Of a stretch of 64,000 nucleotides of DNA, positions 9,753 through 17,669 are shown one piece after another. This DNA is from Bacteroides congonensis (GTDB lineage: Bacteria > Bacteroidota > Bacteroidia > Bacteroidales > Bacteroidaceae): the NCBI RefSeq assembly GCF_900130125.1, contig NZ_FQXY01000007.1:186001-250000 (forward strand). Direction: 5' to 3'. The position numbers and the translations under genes were made by a program. Position 1 is the first letter of the stretch; each line of letters starts with the position of its first letter. The notes under the pieces were generated by a model, which made no database searches, was not told the DNA's origin, and was given only the letters and a program-made list of their open reading frames with translations.

Positions 9753-9785
9753 ATTTGTATTATTTGTCTGACAAATAATACAAAT
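9753..9785. promoter_or_regulatory. 33-bp perfect palindrome, probable GntR operator
   Basis: Two 16-bp arms, ATTTGTATTATTTGTC (9753-9768) and its exact reverse complement (9770-9785), flank a single central T. The core TTGTCTGACAA has the size and symmetry of FadR/GntR operators. It ends 18 bp upstream of the regulator's start codon and probably overlaps the operon promoter, so binding would repress the whole sialic acid cluster. The adjoining stretch 9786-9932 is AT-rich and shows no gene or clear consensus promoter. Confidence 0.75.
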
Positions 9786-9932
9786 GCAATATTAAGAGAT
9801 TTTTTTTAGAATACAAGAAGATAATAATAGAAAAATAAGCATATGTGTTGAAAAACATATTTTAGGAGATGGACGGAAAAGAATCAGGAGATGAGATATA
9901 CTTGTGAAAAATAGAAGGACAATAAAGGGCAT

Positions 9933-10002
9933 AAAAAAAGGCTATCTATCCCAGACAGCCAATCTTTTTTGTTAACCTTAAATCTAATACTATGAAAAAC
10001 AC
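9933..10002 (-). ncRNA. Probable small RNA of about 70 nt with own promoter and terminator
   Basis: On the minus strand a near-ideal Bacteroides promoter (TTTG at 10037-10034, exactly 19 bp, TATCTTTG at 10014-10007) is followed about 60 bp later by an intrinsic terminator: stem 9960-9953 with 9947-9940 (seven pairs plus a G-U), five-base loop, then seven U (9939-9933). The implied transcript starts near 10002 and has no start codon with a useful reading frame. It lies between the efflux permease stop and the GntR gene. Bacteroides are known to carry multicopy paralogous small RNA families; whether this is a member was not testable here. The hairpin would also work in the opposite direction because a T-run follows it on the plus strand. 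Confidence 0.62.
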
Positions 10003-10006
10003 ATTG

Positions 10007-10037
10007 CAAAGATACGTACTTTCCGCATATCTCCAAA
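10007..10037 (-). promoter_or_regulatory. Bacteroides-type promoter for the small RNA
   Basis: TTTG (10037-10034), 19-bp spacer, TATCTTTG (10014-10007) read on the minus strand. This is an exact match to the Bacteroidetes primary sigma consensus TTTG-N19-TAnnTTTG. The predicted start is near 10002. Confidence 0.7.
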
Positions 10038-10110
10038 TTTTCGGAGTGAAGCAGCTCATCTTATAACATGGTTTAATAAAAGCAACAGACTCGTTAACAT
10101 TTAACATAAA

Positions 10111-10140
10111 TCAATCGGATATTAACGAATACCCGATTGA
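10111..10140 (-). terminator. Possible terminator of the efflux operon
   Basis: An 8-bp perfect stem, TCAATCGG (10111-10118) with CCGATTGA (10133-10140), lies 12 bp beyond the permease stop codon. On the minus strand it is followed by GATTTATGTT, a weak U-tract, so termination may be partial. Confidence 0.4.
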
Positions 10141-10152
10141 GTGATTCAGAGA

Positions 10153-12573
10153 TTATTCATATCGTAAAGAACGGGCAGGTTTGCTCATTATTATCTTCAT
10201 GGTCTGGAAAGCTACTGTTATAAATGAGATAAACAGCATCAGCAATACAGGTACAATAAAGAACCATGCCTTCAAGTCCGTACGGAAAGCATAATGACTC
10301 AACCAGACATTCATGCTGAACCAGGCTACCGGAAGAGCAATGATAACCGCTATCAGAATCAACAGGAAGAATCCCTTGACCAACTGATAAAAGAGTGTCC
10401 AACGGGAAGCACCGAGCACTTTGCGTATTCCCATTTCTTTGGTACGGGTAGAACAGGAAAACATGACCAATACCCAAAGTCCCAAACAGGAAATGAAAAT
10501 AGCCAGACCGGTAAAAGAGCCAATCATCACACCGAACACTTCATCCTGACGATACTGATGGTCGAAGAACTGGTCGAGGAAGAAGTAATCGAAACTGGAA
10601 TCCGCAAAGTATAGGTTCCAAATCTCATGTACCTGTGATACCAGTTCACGAGGGTCACCGGAAGTCATTACAATAGAAATATAGCGTTGTGGCAACCAGT
10701 CAATCTTATCTTTATGAATCAGCATGATGGGGGTATAATTCTTGCTCAACGCCTGTTGATGATAATCCTTCACGACCCCGATAATCTGCATCGGAGCATC
10801 GGTACATTCAACGGTCACCAACTCCCCTATCGCCTCGTCATTAGACGTAAAGCCTAGGTTACGTACAGCCGTTTCGTTAATCACCAGTTTATCCACATCG
10901 TCTCCATAGTCTTCCGAGAAACTTCTTCCGGCTACGACTTGCAGTCCATAGGCATCCACATAATCGGGGTCACAAGCAAGCATTTCATACAAGCGGTTCT
11001 GCTTCAAGGCATCATTGGTGCGACGGTTGGAAAGGAAAGTTGCCACTTCCTCGCCCGGCACTGCACCGGAAAAAGTAACCTGATGCACTAAAGGCAAACG
11101 GGCTATTGCTTTCTTCATCGCTTCCAGTTTTGTATTCAGTCCTTCGGTATGACCGGGGAACTTGACCACCAATGTCTGATTAGTTTTTACTCCCAAAGAC
11201 TGGCTGCGCATAAAGTTCAACTGCGCAAAGACAATCAATGTGCCGCAAAGCAATATCATCGAAGCCGTGTATTGAATGATAACCAATACTTTCCGTGTTC
11301 GCTCGCCGAATTTGCCATGCAGGAATTTTCCTTTCAATAGCGTAATCGGTTTCCGGTTCAGCAAAGCCAATGCCGGATAATATCCGGAAAGGAATATCCC
11401 GGCAATGAAAACAAAAACAAGTAAAATCCACCAATAATCCATCAACCAGACGGAGAAGGTTACGGTACGTCCTACCAATTGATTAAAATACGGAAGAATC
11501 AGTTCTATCAATCCTACAGCCAGTACAAAAGCTATCAAGTTCATTACCAATGCTTCAAACAGGAACTGGTGAATCAACTGCTTGCGGAAAGCTCCCACTA
11601 CCCGCCGTACTCCCACTTCTTTGGCACGCTCCATTGAGCGGGCTACGGTAAGGTTTATATAGTTTATCCAGGCAATCGCCAAAATAGCAATGGCAGCGAA
11701 AATCAAAGCAATCATGGAAGAACGGTTTCCCTTTGTCTCCGCTTCGTATCCTACTTGCGGAGTAAGATGTATATCCGCCAAAGGAATTAAAGAGACTCCC
11801 CATGTCTTGTTTTTCAACGCTTCATCCGTCTTGTACTTTTCCGCCATTACAGGAAATTCTTTCTCTATTTCCGCTTTCCTTTCGGGAGAGTCGAGCAGGA
11901 CGTAGGTATAAGCCTCGTGTTTGTACCAATACTCTTGCACATACTTGGGCAAAGACTTATAAGAAATCAGAAAACTGTAATGTATATGCGAGTTGGAAGG
12001 CATTTCTTTCATCACTCCGGTCACTTCACACGATATTTTATCGTACGTTCCGGTAAAGATGAGTATCTTTCCGATGGGGTCTTCATCTTTGAAATATTTG
12101 TGGGCAATGCGTTCGGTAATTATCACTTGCCCAGGCATGGAAAGACAGGTTTTCTTATCCCCTTTCAGAAGTTCGAAATCAAAAAGGCGAAAGAAACTCG
12201 GCTCAGCATAAGCTATCTGATTCTCCCGCAAGGTCAGTTCTCCGTATTTCACGATTTGTTCCGGCTGGAACAGGGAACCGATTCGGGTATAATCTTCAAT
12301 TCCGGCAAGGTTCTCTTTCATAGCCGAACCATATCCGAAAGAACTGCTTGCCCAGTAGTCGGTCAGCACATCCCCTTCGTGGAACGTACTTTGCACGCGG
12401 TAGATATGGTCATACTTCGTATGCATTTTATCAAAGCTGAATTCAAAGGTCACGTAAGTGAGAATCAGCAATGCCGATGCCATACCAACTGCCAGTCCGA
12501 ATATATTAATGAAGCTGAACCTTTTTCGTTTCATCAGATTCCGCCAGGCACTATTCCAGTAATTTCCTATCAT
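10153..12573 (-). CDS. ABC transporter permease, MacB/FtsX type with duplicated core
   Basis: Inner-membrane permease of 806 residues. It has two repeats, each made of a membrane segment, a MacB-type periplasmic domain and an FtsX domain. The first half has one N-terminal transmembrane helix near residues 22-42, a periplasmic region to about 280, then three helices. The second half repeats this pattern, ending near residue 800. The motif MKEVGVRRVVGA-like (KEVGVRR, 320s) and its counterpart KEMGIRKVLGAS (about 720) mark the FtsX domains. It overlaps the ATPase gene by 4 bp and is last in the operon TolC-adaptor-ATPase-permease. Such assemblies export drugs, peptides or lipids; the substrate is unknown. 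Expression probably depends on the sigma-54 promoter upstream of the TolC gene. Confidence 0.9.
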   Translation of the reverse strand: MIGNYWNSAWRNLMKRKRFSFINIFGLAVGMASALLILTYVTFEFSFDKMHTKYDHIYRVQSTFHEGDVLTDYWASSSFGYGSAMKENLAGIEDYTRIGSLFQPEQIVKYGELTLRENQIAYAEPSFFRLFDFELLKGDKKTCLSMPGQVIITERIAHKYFKDEDPIGKILIFTGTYDKISCEVTGVMKEMPSNSHIHYSFLISYKSLPKYVQEYWYKHEAYTYVLLDSPERKAEIEKEFPVMAEKYKTDEALKNKTWGVSLIPLADIHLTPQVGYEAETKGNRSSMIALIFAAIAILAIAWINYINLTVARSMERAKEVGVRRVVGAFRKQLIHQFLFEALVMNLIAFVLAVGLIELILPYFNQLVGRTVTFSVWLMDYWWILLVFVFIAGIFLSGYYPALALLNRKPITLLKGKFLHGKFGERTRKVLVIIQYTASMILLCGTLIVFAQLNFMRSQSLGVKTNQTLVVKFPGHTEGLNTKLEAMKKAIARLPLVHQVTFSGAVPGEEVATFLSNRRTNDALKQNRLYEMLACDPDYVDAYGLQVVAGRSFSEDYGDDVDKLVINETAVRNLGFTSNDEAIGELVTVECTDAPMQIIGVVKDYHQQALSKNYTPIMLIHKDKIDWLPQRYISIVMTSGDPRELVSQVHEIWNLYFADSSFDYFFLDQFFDHQYRQDEVFGVMIGSFTGLAIFISCLGLWVLVMFSCSTRTKEMGIRKVLGASRWTLFYQLVKGFFLLILIAVIIALPVAWFSMNVWLSHYAFRTDLKAWFFIVPVLLMLFISFITVAFQTMKIIMSKPARSLRYE

Positions 12574-13286
12574 ACGGTTTCGTTTTTAGATGATGTATTC
12601 TTTTCCAGTGGACGGTTGATGTTTTCGGCTACAATTTGTCCATCCAGCAATTGAACGACACGGTGTGCGTACATGGCATCCCGTTGGGAGTGGGTCACGA
12701 TAATGATAGTAGTCCCCTGACGGTTCAGTTCGCTCAACAGTTCCATTACTTCTATACCGTTCACCGAGTCCAGATTTCCAGTAGGTTCGTCGGCGAGAAG
12801 TAATTTACAGTCCGTCACCACGGCACGGGCAATAGCTACACGCTGTTGCTGTCCTCCGGACAGTTGCTGGGGATAATGGTTGGCACGATGCAGCAGATTC
12901 ACTTTTTCGAGTACTTTATTTACCCTTTCTTTGCGCTTGTCGGCTTTGACACCCAGATAAACAAGGGGTAATTCCACATTCTCATATACGGTCAGCTCGT
13001 CAATCAGGTTGAAACTCTGGAAGATAAAGCCGAGATTGCCTTTCCTAAGAGCTGTCAGTTGGTTCTCGCTCATTTTATCCACTTGTTGCCCGGCAAATAG
13101 ATAAGAACCGGAAGTAGGAGAATCAAGTGTGCCCAAAATATTCAGCAGTGTGGACTTACCGCATCCCGAAGGCCCCATTATAGCTACAAATTCTCCACGT
13201 TCCACCTGCAAGGTAACTTCGTTCAAAGCTTTTGTCTGCACTTCTTCGGTTGTGAAGAGTTTTGTCAGTTTTTCAGTCTTAATCAT
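12570..13286 (-). CDS. ABC transporter ATP-binding protein (MacB/LolD type)
   Basis: Cytoplasmic ATPase of 238 residues that powers the adjacent permease. Walker A is GPSGCGKS (38-45), the Q-loop is FIFQSFNL (about 88), the signature is LSGGQQQR (142-149), Walker B is LLLADEPT (162-169), and the H-loop is IIVTHS. This is the subfamily found with MacB, LolCDE and FtsX-type permeases. It lies 74 bp after the adaptor gene and overlaps the permease start by 4 bp (ATGA), so both proteins should be made together. Export substrate is not apparent from sequence. Confidence 0.94.
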   Translation of the reverse strand: MIKTEKLTKLFTTEEVQTKALNEVTLQVERGEFVAIMGPSGCGKSTLLNILGTLDSPTSGSYLFAGQQVDKMSENQLTALRKGNLGFIFQSFNLIDELTVYENVELPLVYLGVKADKRKERVNKVLEKVNLLHRANHYPQQLSGGQQQRVAIARAVVTDCKLLLADEPTGNLDSVNGIEVMELLSELNRQGTTIIIVTHSQRDAMYAHRVVQLLDGQIVAENINRPLEKNTSSKNETV

Positions 13287-13360
13287 AATCAGTTCAATAT
13301 TTATTAGTTATTCATATTTTAAAGAATCACTTGTGAGAAGTAATTTATCATATCACGACC

Positions 13361-14608
13361 TTATTTCAATATTAGTTTCTCATTATCACCAAACAACTCA
13401 TATCCGGAAACAATCACCCGGTCGCCAGGTTTCAACCCTTCGGTGACCTCATAGTATTGCGGGTTTTGTCGTCCGATGCGGATAGGCTGGCGAATAGCAA
13501 ATTTACCACTTTCATCTACAACATACATCCATCGCCCGCCGGTTATTTGAAAAAATCCGCCACGCGGCACCAAAATAGCCTGTGCAGGGTCGCCCAACTG
13601 AAGATTTATATGATAAGTCTGTCCTGCACGTATATTCTCCGGCCGTCCGGCTGTGAACTGCAAGTCGGTACGGAACTGTCCTTCTTTCACTTCCGGATAG
13701 GGCTTTGTCACCTCCAGTTTATAGCTACCACCATCACGGGTAAAGTCAGCCGGCAATCCGGGCACAACACGCTCCACGTAATGCTCGTCAATCTGTGCCT
13801 GCACTTTCAAATCAGGGGTGATGATTTGACCGATGTGCTCACCCGCCGCTATTGATTGTCCTATCTGTGCGTCAAGGTTACCTACCTGCCCGTCAATAGG
13901 GGCTTTTACTTTCAAGTTCTCAATCCGTTCGCGCACCAACGCAAGGCTTCGCTTCATATTACGTATATTCTCGTCTAGGCTGCTTACCTGGCTTTCACGG
14001 AAGATATTATCCTGACGGATGCGTTCGTCAATGACATCCAGTTGTTCTTTGGCTGCCTCATATTCTTCCTTGGCAAGACGATAATCTTCTTGCGCAATGA
14101 GCTGCTCTTTTATCAGACGGCCGTATTGTTCGTAGCGACGCTGTTTCACCATCCTGTCCTTATTCAGTCCGATACGCTCCTGCTTCAAACGCAAGCGTTC
14201 CTGCTCCATGCTGATACGGGTATTACGGAGTTCGTTTTCCTGATAAGCCAAATCCGCTTCACTCTGCATAATGCCGATGTTCAACAGCGGATTGCTGAGA
14301 CGCAGAATCACGTCGCCTGCCTTCACCATAGCACCTTCTTCTTTCAGACGTTCTTCCACGCGTCCGCCTTCCACGGCATCCATATAAATAATACGGTTGG
14401 GCATTACCTGACCGATGACGCGGATATAGTCGTTAAATTCACCACGCTCAACGGTGGCAATCGTCAGGCGTTCTTTCTCCACAGTCATGGTAGAGGCGGT
14501 ATCTCTAAGCATGAAATATAAAATAACGGCAATGACAAAGGCTATGCCTCCTATTATATATAGGTGTTTGCGGGTAATGCCGGAGTTGCGTTCAATAGGT
14601 GTATCCAT
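13361..14608 (-). CDS. Periplasmic adaptor (HlyD/MacA family) of an ABC efflux system
   Basis: Membrane-fusion protein of 415 residues that links the inner-membrane ABC transporter to the TolC-type channel. One N-terminal membrane anchor (about residues 15-35) is followed by the first half of a lipoyl domain, a long alpha-helical hairpin rich in E, R, K and Q (about 110-235), the second lipoyl half (KAPIDGQVGNL, about 240), and beta-barrel and membrane-proximal domains ending with GDRVIVSGYELF. It starts 17 bp after the TolC-family gene stop. The gene set and order match MacAB-TolC-type pumps. Regulation is probably by the divergent NtrC-type regulator. Confidence 0.92.
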   Translation of the reverse strand: MDTPIERNSGITRKHLYIIGGIAFVIAVILYFMLRDTASTMTVEKERLTIATVERGEFNDYIRVIGQVMPNRIIYMDAVEGGRVEERLKEEGAMVKAGDVILRLSNPLLNIGIMQSEADLAYQENELRNTRISMEQERLRLKQERIGLNKDRMVKQRRYEQYGRLIKEQLIAQEDYRLAKEEYEAAKEQLDVIDERIRQDNIFRESQVSSLDENIRNMKRSLALVRERIENLKVKAPIDGQVGNLDAQIGQSIAAGEHIGQIITPDLKVQAQIDEHYVERVVPGLPADFTRDGGSYKLEVTKPYPEVKEGQFRTDLQFTAGRPENIRAGQTYHINLQLGDPAQAILVPRGGFFQITGGRWMYVVDESGKFAIRQPIRIGRQNPQYYEVTEGLKPGDRVIVSGYELFGDNEKLILK

Positions 14609-14625
14609 AAGATTTATTCTGTTTT

Positions 14626-15927
14626 TTATAAAAAAGTTCCTTCCCGATAATATTTCTCCAATTTCACCATCATCTCTACCTGCAAACGTACACGAACCAG
14701 TTCTGCTTTAGCGGAGATAAAACGATTGCGGGCTTCCATTAACTGAAAGACAGAGATAAGCCCTTCCTCCCATTTCCGTTCGGACTCTTTCAAAACCTGA
14801 GTCTCCGCACTTAACTGTTGCAATACCTGTTGATGTTCCATATATCCGGCACGCAGGGAAAGAAGGGTTTGCTCAATGTCGGTATATAGCTGTTGCTTCT
14901 CCAGTTCTTCTTCATTCTTCAGGCGATACAGGTTCAGTTTCAGCTTCCTCTGATTCGTCAGACGTTCAAAACCACTCAACAAAGGGAAAGAGATACCAAT
15001 GCCGATATACTTTCCTATATTATCCCGTAATTGCCTGGCGGAAAATGCAGTGTTGTAGAAATTGGAACCGACCGTAAAACGAGCATAAATAGAAGGAGAA
15101 AAAGCTCCGCCCGCCATTGCATATTCCTTGCGGGCAGCTTTCTGCTTTAAATCAATCATACGCATGGCAGGAAGTATTTCCAGAGATTGACCATACAATG
15201 TTTCCGTGGACGGCAGTGAAAGTAACGGGAGCTTGTCCAATTCGGCAATCGTATCCTGAATGACAAGTGTATCGCCCGGCTGAAAGTTCATCAACTGTTC
15301 CAAATGCAGCAATGCCAACCGGCAACTATTGGCACGGGACTGATAACGATATATATCCCCTTCCCTGCGGGCTTTCACCTCTTGCAAATCAGAAGCGGAT
15401 TTCAAGCCCAGTTCCACAAATGCTTCGGTTTGTTTCAAATATCGTTCGCTCAACCGGCTTTGTTCCAGGGCCAGATTCAGGAGTTTTCTCTCCAAAACCA
15501 GTTTGTAGTAAGCATCCGTCACTTGATATGCGAGTTCATTCTGCCTGTCTTTCAGTTCCCACTCGCTGCGTTCCCTATTCATTTTCCGAAAACGAACCTG
15601 ATTGATACGTGAGAATCCTTCAAACAAAGACAAAGTCATATCAAGACCTACTGTTCCTTCTTCAAAAGTTTTTTCCGTATATCCATTGGTATCCGGGTCT
15701 ATCGAACGCCCGAAACGCTTTCCTGTTTCTGCGTTGGCTGCTATGCGGGGAAGAAATGTACCGATAGCGGCAGTATAATCCGCCCGTGCTTCCTTTATGC
15801 CGATAGCACTGTTCCGTATAGAAGGATTCTGCTTCCATGCCAAGCGGATACATTCGTCCAGACTCATTGTCGGTTGAGCATACGCAATCGGGGGAAATAA
15901 AAACAATAAAAAGAAAATGTTCCTCAT
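14626..15927 (-). CDS. TolC-family outer-membrane efflux protein
   Basis: Outer-membrane channel of 433 residues with a signal peptide (cleavage near residue 17, AYAQP). Two related helical repeats carry the typical conserved starts LDECIRLAWKQNPSI (about 24) and SEERKWEEGLISVFQLMEA-like near the end, consistent with the OEP (PF02321) duplication. It is the first gene of the four-gene efflux operon. A sigma-54-type promoter (15986-15972) sits about 45 bp upstream of its ATG, with regulator-binding palindromes further upstream. Confidence 0.92.
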   Translation of the reverse strand: MRNIFFLLFLFPPIAYAQPTMSLDECIRLAWKQNPSIRNSAIGIKEARADYTAAIGTFLPRIAANAETGKRFGRSIDPDTNGYTEKTFEEGTVGLDMTLSLFEGFSRINQVRFRKMNRERSEWELKDRQNELAYQVTDAYYKLVLERKLLNLALEQSRLSERYLKQTEAFVELGLKSASDLQEVKARREGDIYRYQSRANSCRLALLHLEQLMNFQPGDTLVIQDTIAELDKLPLLSLPSTETLYGQSLEILPAMRMIDLKQKAARKEYAMAGGAFSPSIYARFTVGSNFYNTAFSARQLRDNIGKYIGIGISFPLLSGFERLTNQRKLKLNLYRLKNEEELEKQQLYTDIEQTLLSLRAGYMEHQQVLQQLSAETQVLKESERKWEEGLISVFQLMEARNRFISAKAELVRVRLQVEMMVKLEKYYREGTFL

Positions 15928-15971
15928 TCTTTACTATTATATATGGGATTGTGTGTTACGCAGATAAAAAA

Positions 15972-15986
15972 GCAAACACAATGCCA
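15972..15986 (-). promoter_or_regulatory. Sigma-54 (-24/-12) promoter for the efflux operon
   Basis: TGGCATTGTGTTTGC read on the minus strand matches the RpoN consensus TGGCACG-N4-TTGC, with the invariant GG and GC dinucleotides at the required 12-bp offset. The predicted start is near 15960, giving a leader of about 33 nt to the TolC-family ATG. Confidence 0.72.
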
Positions 15987-16040
15987 CAAATCTTAAGCCG
16001 TTGATTATAAAACAGATAACATATTACCTAATCTTATTTC

Positions 16041-16080
16041 CGTCCAATTATTACACACCATATCGTCCAAAATCTGGACG
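16041..16080. promoter_or_regulatory. Two palindromic sites, probable NtrC-type enhancer (UAS)
   Basis: A 17-bp palindrome CGTCCAAAATCTGGACG (16064-16080, seven of eight pairs) and a weaker copy (16041-16057, five of eight pairs) lie 23 bp apart, about two helical turns. They are 55-95 bp upstream of the efflux -24 box and 130-170 bp upstream of the regulator's own -24 box, suitable for one enhancer serving both promoters. A third copy (16199-16215, seven of eight pairs) overlaps the regulator's -24 element. Confidence 0.6.
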
Positions 16081-16209
16081 TTATCAATAAAGAGCCGCCC
16101 AACCTGCGTGCAAACAACAATTATCAAACGTTCAGACTCTAAATATTCCTTAGACAGAACATAGAATAAAGCCATGTTTCAAGAAATGTATCATAAAATG
16201 TCTAATTAT

Positions 16210-16225
16210 TGGACACTCCCTTGCA
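16210..16225 (+). promoter_or_regulatory. Sigma-54 promoter for the response regulator/kinase operon
   Basis: TGGACACTCCCTTGCA has GG and GC at the exact -24/-12 spacing and a perfect TTGCA. The predicted start is near 16236, 70 bp before the ATG at 16306. A third palindromic site overlaps the -24 element and could give autoregulation. Confidence 0.65.
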
Positions 16226-16305
16226 GAGAAAAGCAAAAACGAATATCTTTACCCGAAAACTTAGAGAATCATTCAACCCAGACAGATACCCCCAATCTTA
16301 CATAT

Positions 16306-17664
16306 ATGGAAACCGGAACTATTTTAATAGTAGATGATAACAAAAGCGTGTTGGCTTCACTGGAGCTTTTGCTCGAAAATGAATTCAGCACAGTCCGTAC
16401 AGCCGCTAATCCTAACCAGATAACGACACTGCTCACTACCACTTCCATTGATATTGTAATCCTCGATATGAATTTTTCAGCCGGTATCAATAACGGCAAC
16501 GAAGGATTGTACTGGCTGAAACGTATTCACGAAATCCGCCCTGCGCTCCCTGTGGTGATGCTGACCGCCTACGGAGATGTGGAACTGGCCGTAAAAGCCT
16601 TAAAGCACGGAGCTACCGATTTTCTTCTCAAACCTTGGGATAACCGGACACTGGTTCAGAAAATAAAGGAAGCATACAATCATAAATCAAACGGGAAAAG
16701 TTCCTCGAAATCAAAGAACCAAACCACCGGCTCCGGCAATCCGAACAAGCCGGAAATGCTGATAGGGCACTCTCCCGCCATGCTGCAATTAATAAAGGTA
16801 GTCAACAAAGTAGCCAAAACCGATGCCAATATCCTGATAACCGGAGAAAACGGAACCGGAAAAGAAATGTTGGCCAGGGAAATACACCGCCTGTCCCCAC
16901 GCAATACCCGCCCAATGCTAAGCATCGACATGGGAGCTATCAGCGAATCCCTTTTCGAGAGCGAGCTTTTCGGACACGAGCGCGGGGCTTTTACGGACGC
17001 TTACAAAAGCCGTTCGGGAAAGTTCGAAGCCGCCAGCGGCAGTTCGCTTTTTATGGATGAGATCGGCAATCTTCCCCTCGCACTGCAAGCCAAATTACTG
17101 ACCGTACTACAAAACAGGAATATCACCCGAATCGGGAGCAATAAAGTCATCCCCGTTGATATCCGGCTCATTTCCGCCACCAATAAAGACATCCCGGAAA
17201 TGGTGAAACAAGGATTATTCCGCGAGGACTTATTTTACCGCATCAACACTATCCACCTGGAAATCCCTCCATTGCGGGAACGGGGTGACGACATACTCCT
17301 GTTCGTCGAAACCTTTCTCCACCGTTTCGCTTCCAAATACCAACGTCCGGAAATGCGGATGCACGAGCAAACGATTGAGAAGCTACGCTCCTACCACTGG
17401 CCAGGCAATATCCGGGAGTTGCAGCACGCTATCGAGAAAGCCGTTATCTTATGTGAAGGCAACGTGATACGCCCCAAAGACATTCTGGTAAAACAAACCT
17501 GGAAACCGCAAACCACCAGTACTGTCCCCAATCTGGAAGAAGTGGAAAGGCAAGCCATTGAAACAGCCATCCTGCAAAACAATGGAAACCTGACCGCCGC
17601 TGCCGAACAACTGGGAATCAGCCGTCAGACACTCTATAACAAACTAAAACGCTTCAAATCCTGA
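16306..17664 (+). CDS. NtrC-type sigma-54-dependent response regulator
   Basis: Activator of RpoN-dependent transcription, 452 residues from the ATG at 16306. The reading frame is open from an ATG at 16174, but that longer start would lie upstream of the predicted sigma-54 transcription start, and the extra 44 residues do not look like a domain. The receiver domain (1-120) has the phospho-acceptor D54. The AAA+ domain has Walker A GENGTGKE (180-187), the sigma-54 contact loop as GAFTDA (227-232) instead of GAFTGA, and a Fis-type helix-turn-helix at 428-450. The histidine kinase follows 5 bp later, and the efflux operon diverges. It very likely activates that operon through the shared palindromes. 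Confidence 0.93.
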   Translation: METGTILIVDDNKSVLASLELLLENEFSTVRTAANPNQITTLLTTTSIDIVILDMNFSAGINNGNEGLYWLKRIHEIRPALPVVMLTAYGDVELAVKALKHGATDFLLKPWDNRTLVQKIKEAYNHKSNGKSSSKSKNQTTGSGNPNKPEMLIGHSPAMLQLIKVVNKVAKTDANILITGENGTGKEMLAREIHRLSPRNTRPMLSIDMGAISESLFESELFGHERGAFTDAYKSRSGKFEAASGSSLFMDEIGNLPLALQAKLLTVLQNRNITRIGSNKVIPVDIRLISATNKDIPEMVKQGLFREDLFYRINTIHLEIPPLRERGDDILLFVETFLHRFASKYQRPEMRMHEQTIEKLRSYHWPGNIRELQHAIEKAVILCEGNVIRPKDILVKQTWKPQTTSTVPNLEEVERQAIETAILQNNGNLTAAAEQLGISRQTLYNKLKRFKS

Positions 17665-17669
17665 ACAGC

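Noticed and set aside
9992..10066. 24-codon plus-strand reading frame starting MKNTLQRY
   Set aside because: It lies antisense to the predicted small RNA and its promoter, and a terminator hairpin with a T-run sits just upstream. No promoter reading toward it was seen.
11917..12654. 245-codon plus-strand reading frame
   Set aside because: Antisense to the permease gene, without domain features; a shadow of its codon usage.
16174..16305. N-terminal extension of the NtrC-type regulator
   Set aside because: It would start upstream of the predicted sigma-54 transcription start and overlaps the promoter and a palindromic site; the receiver domain begins at 16306.
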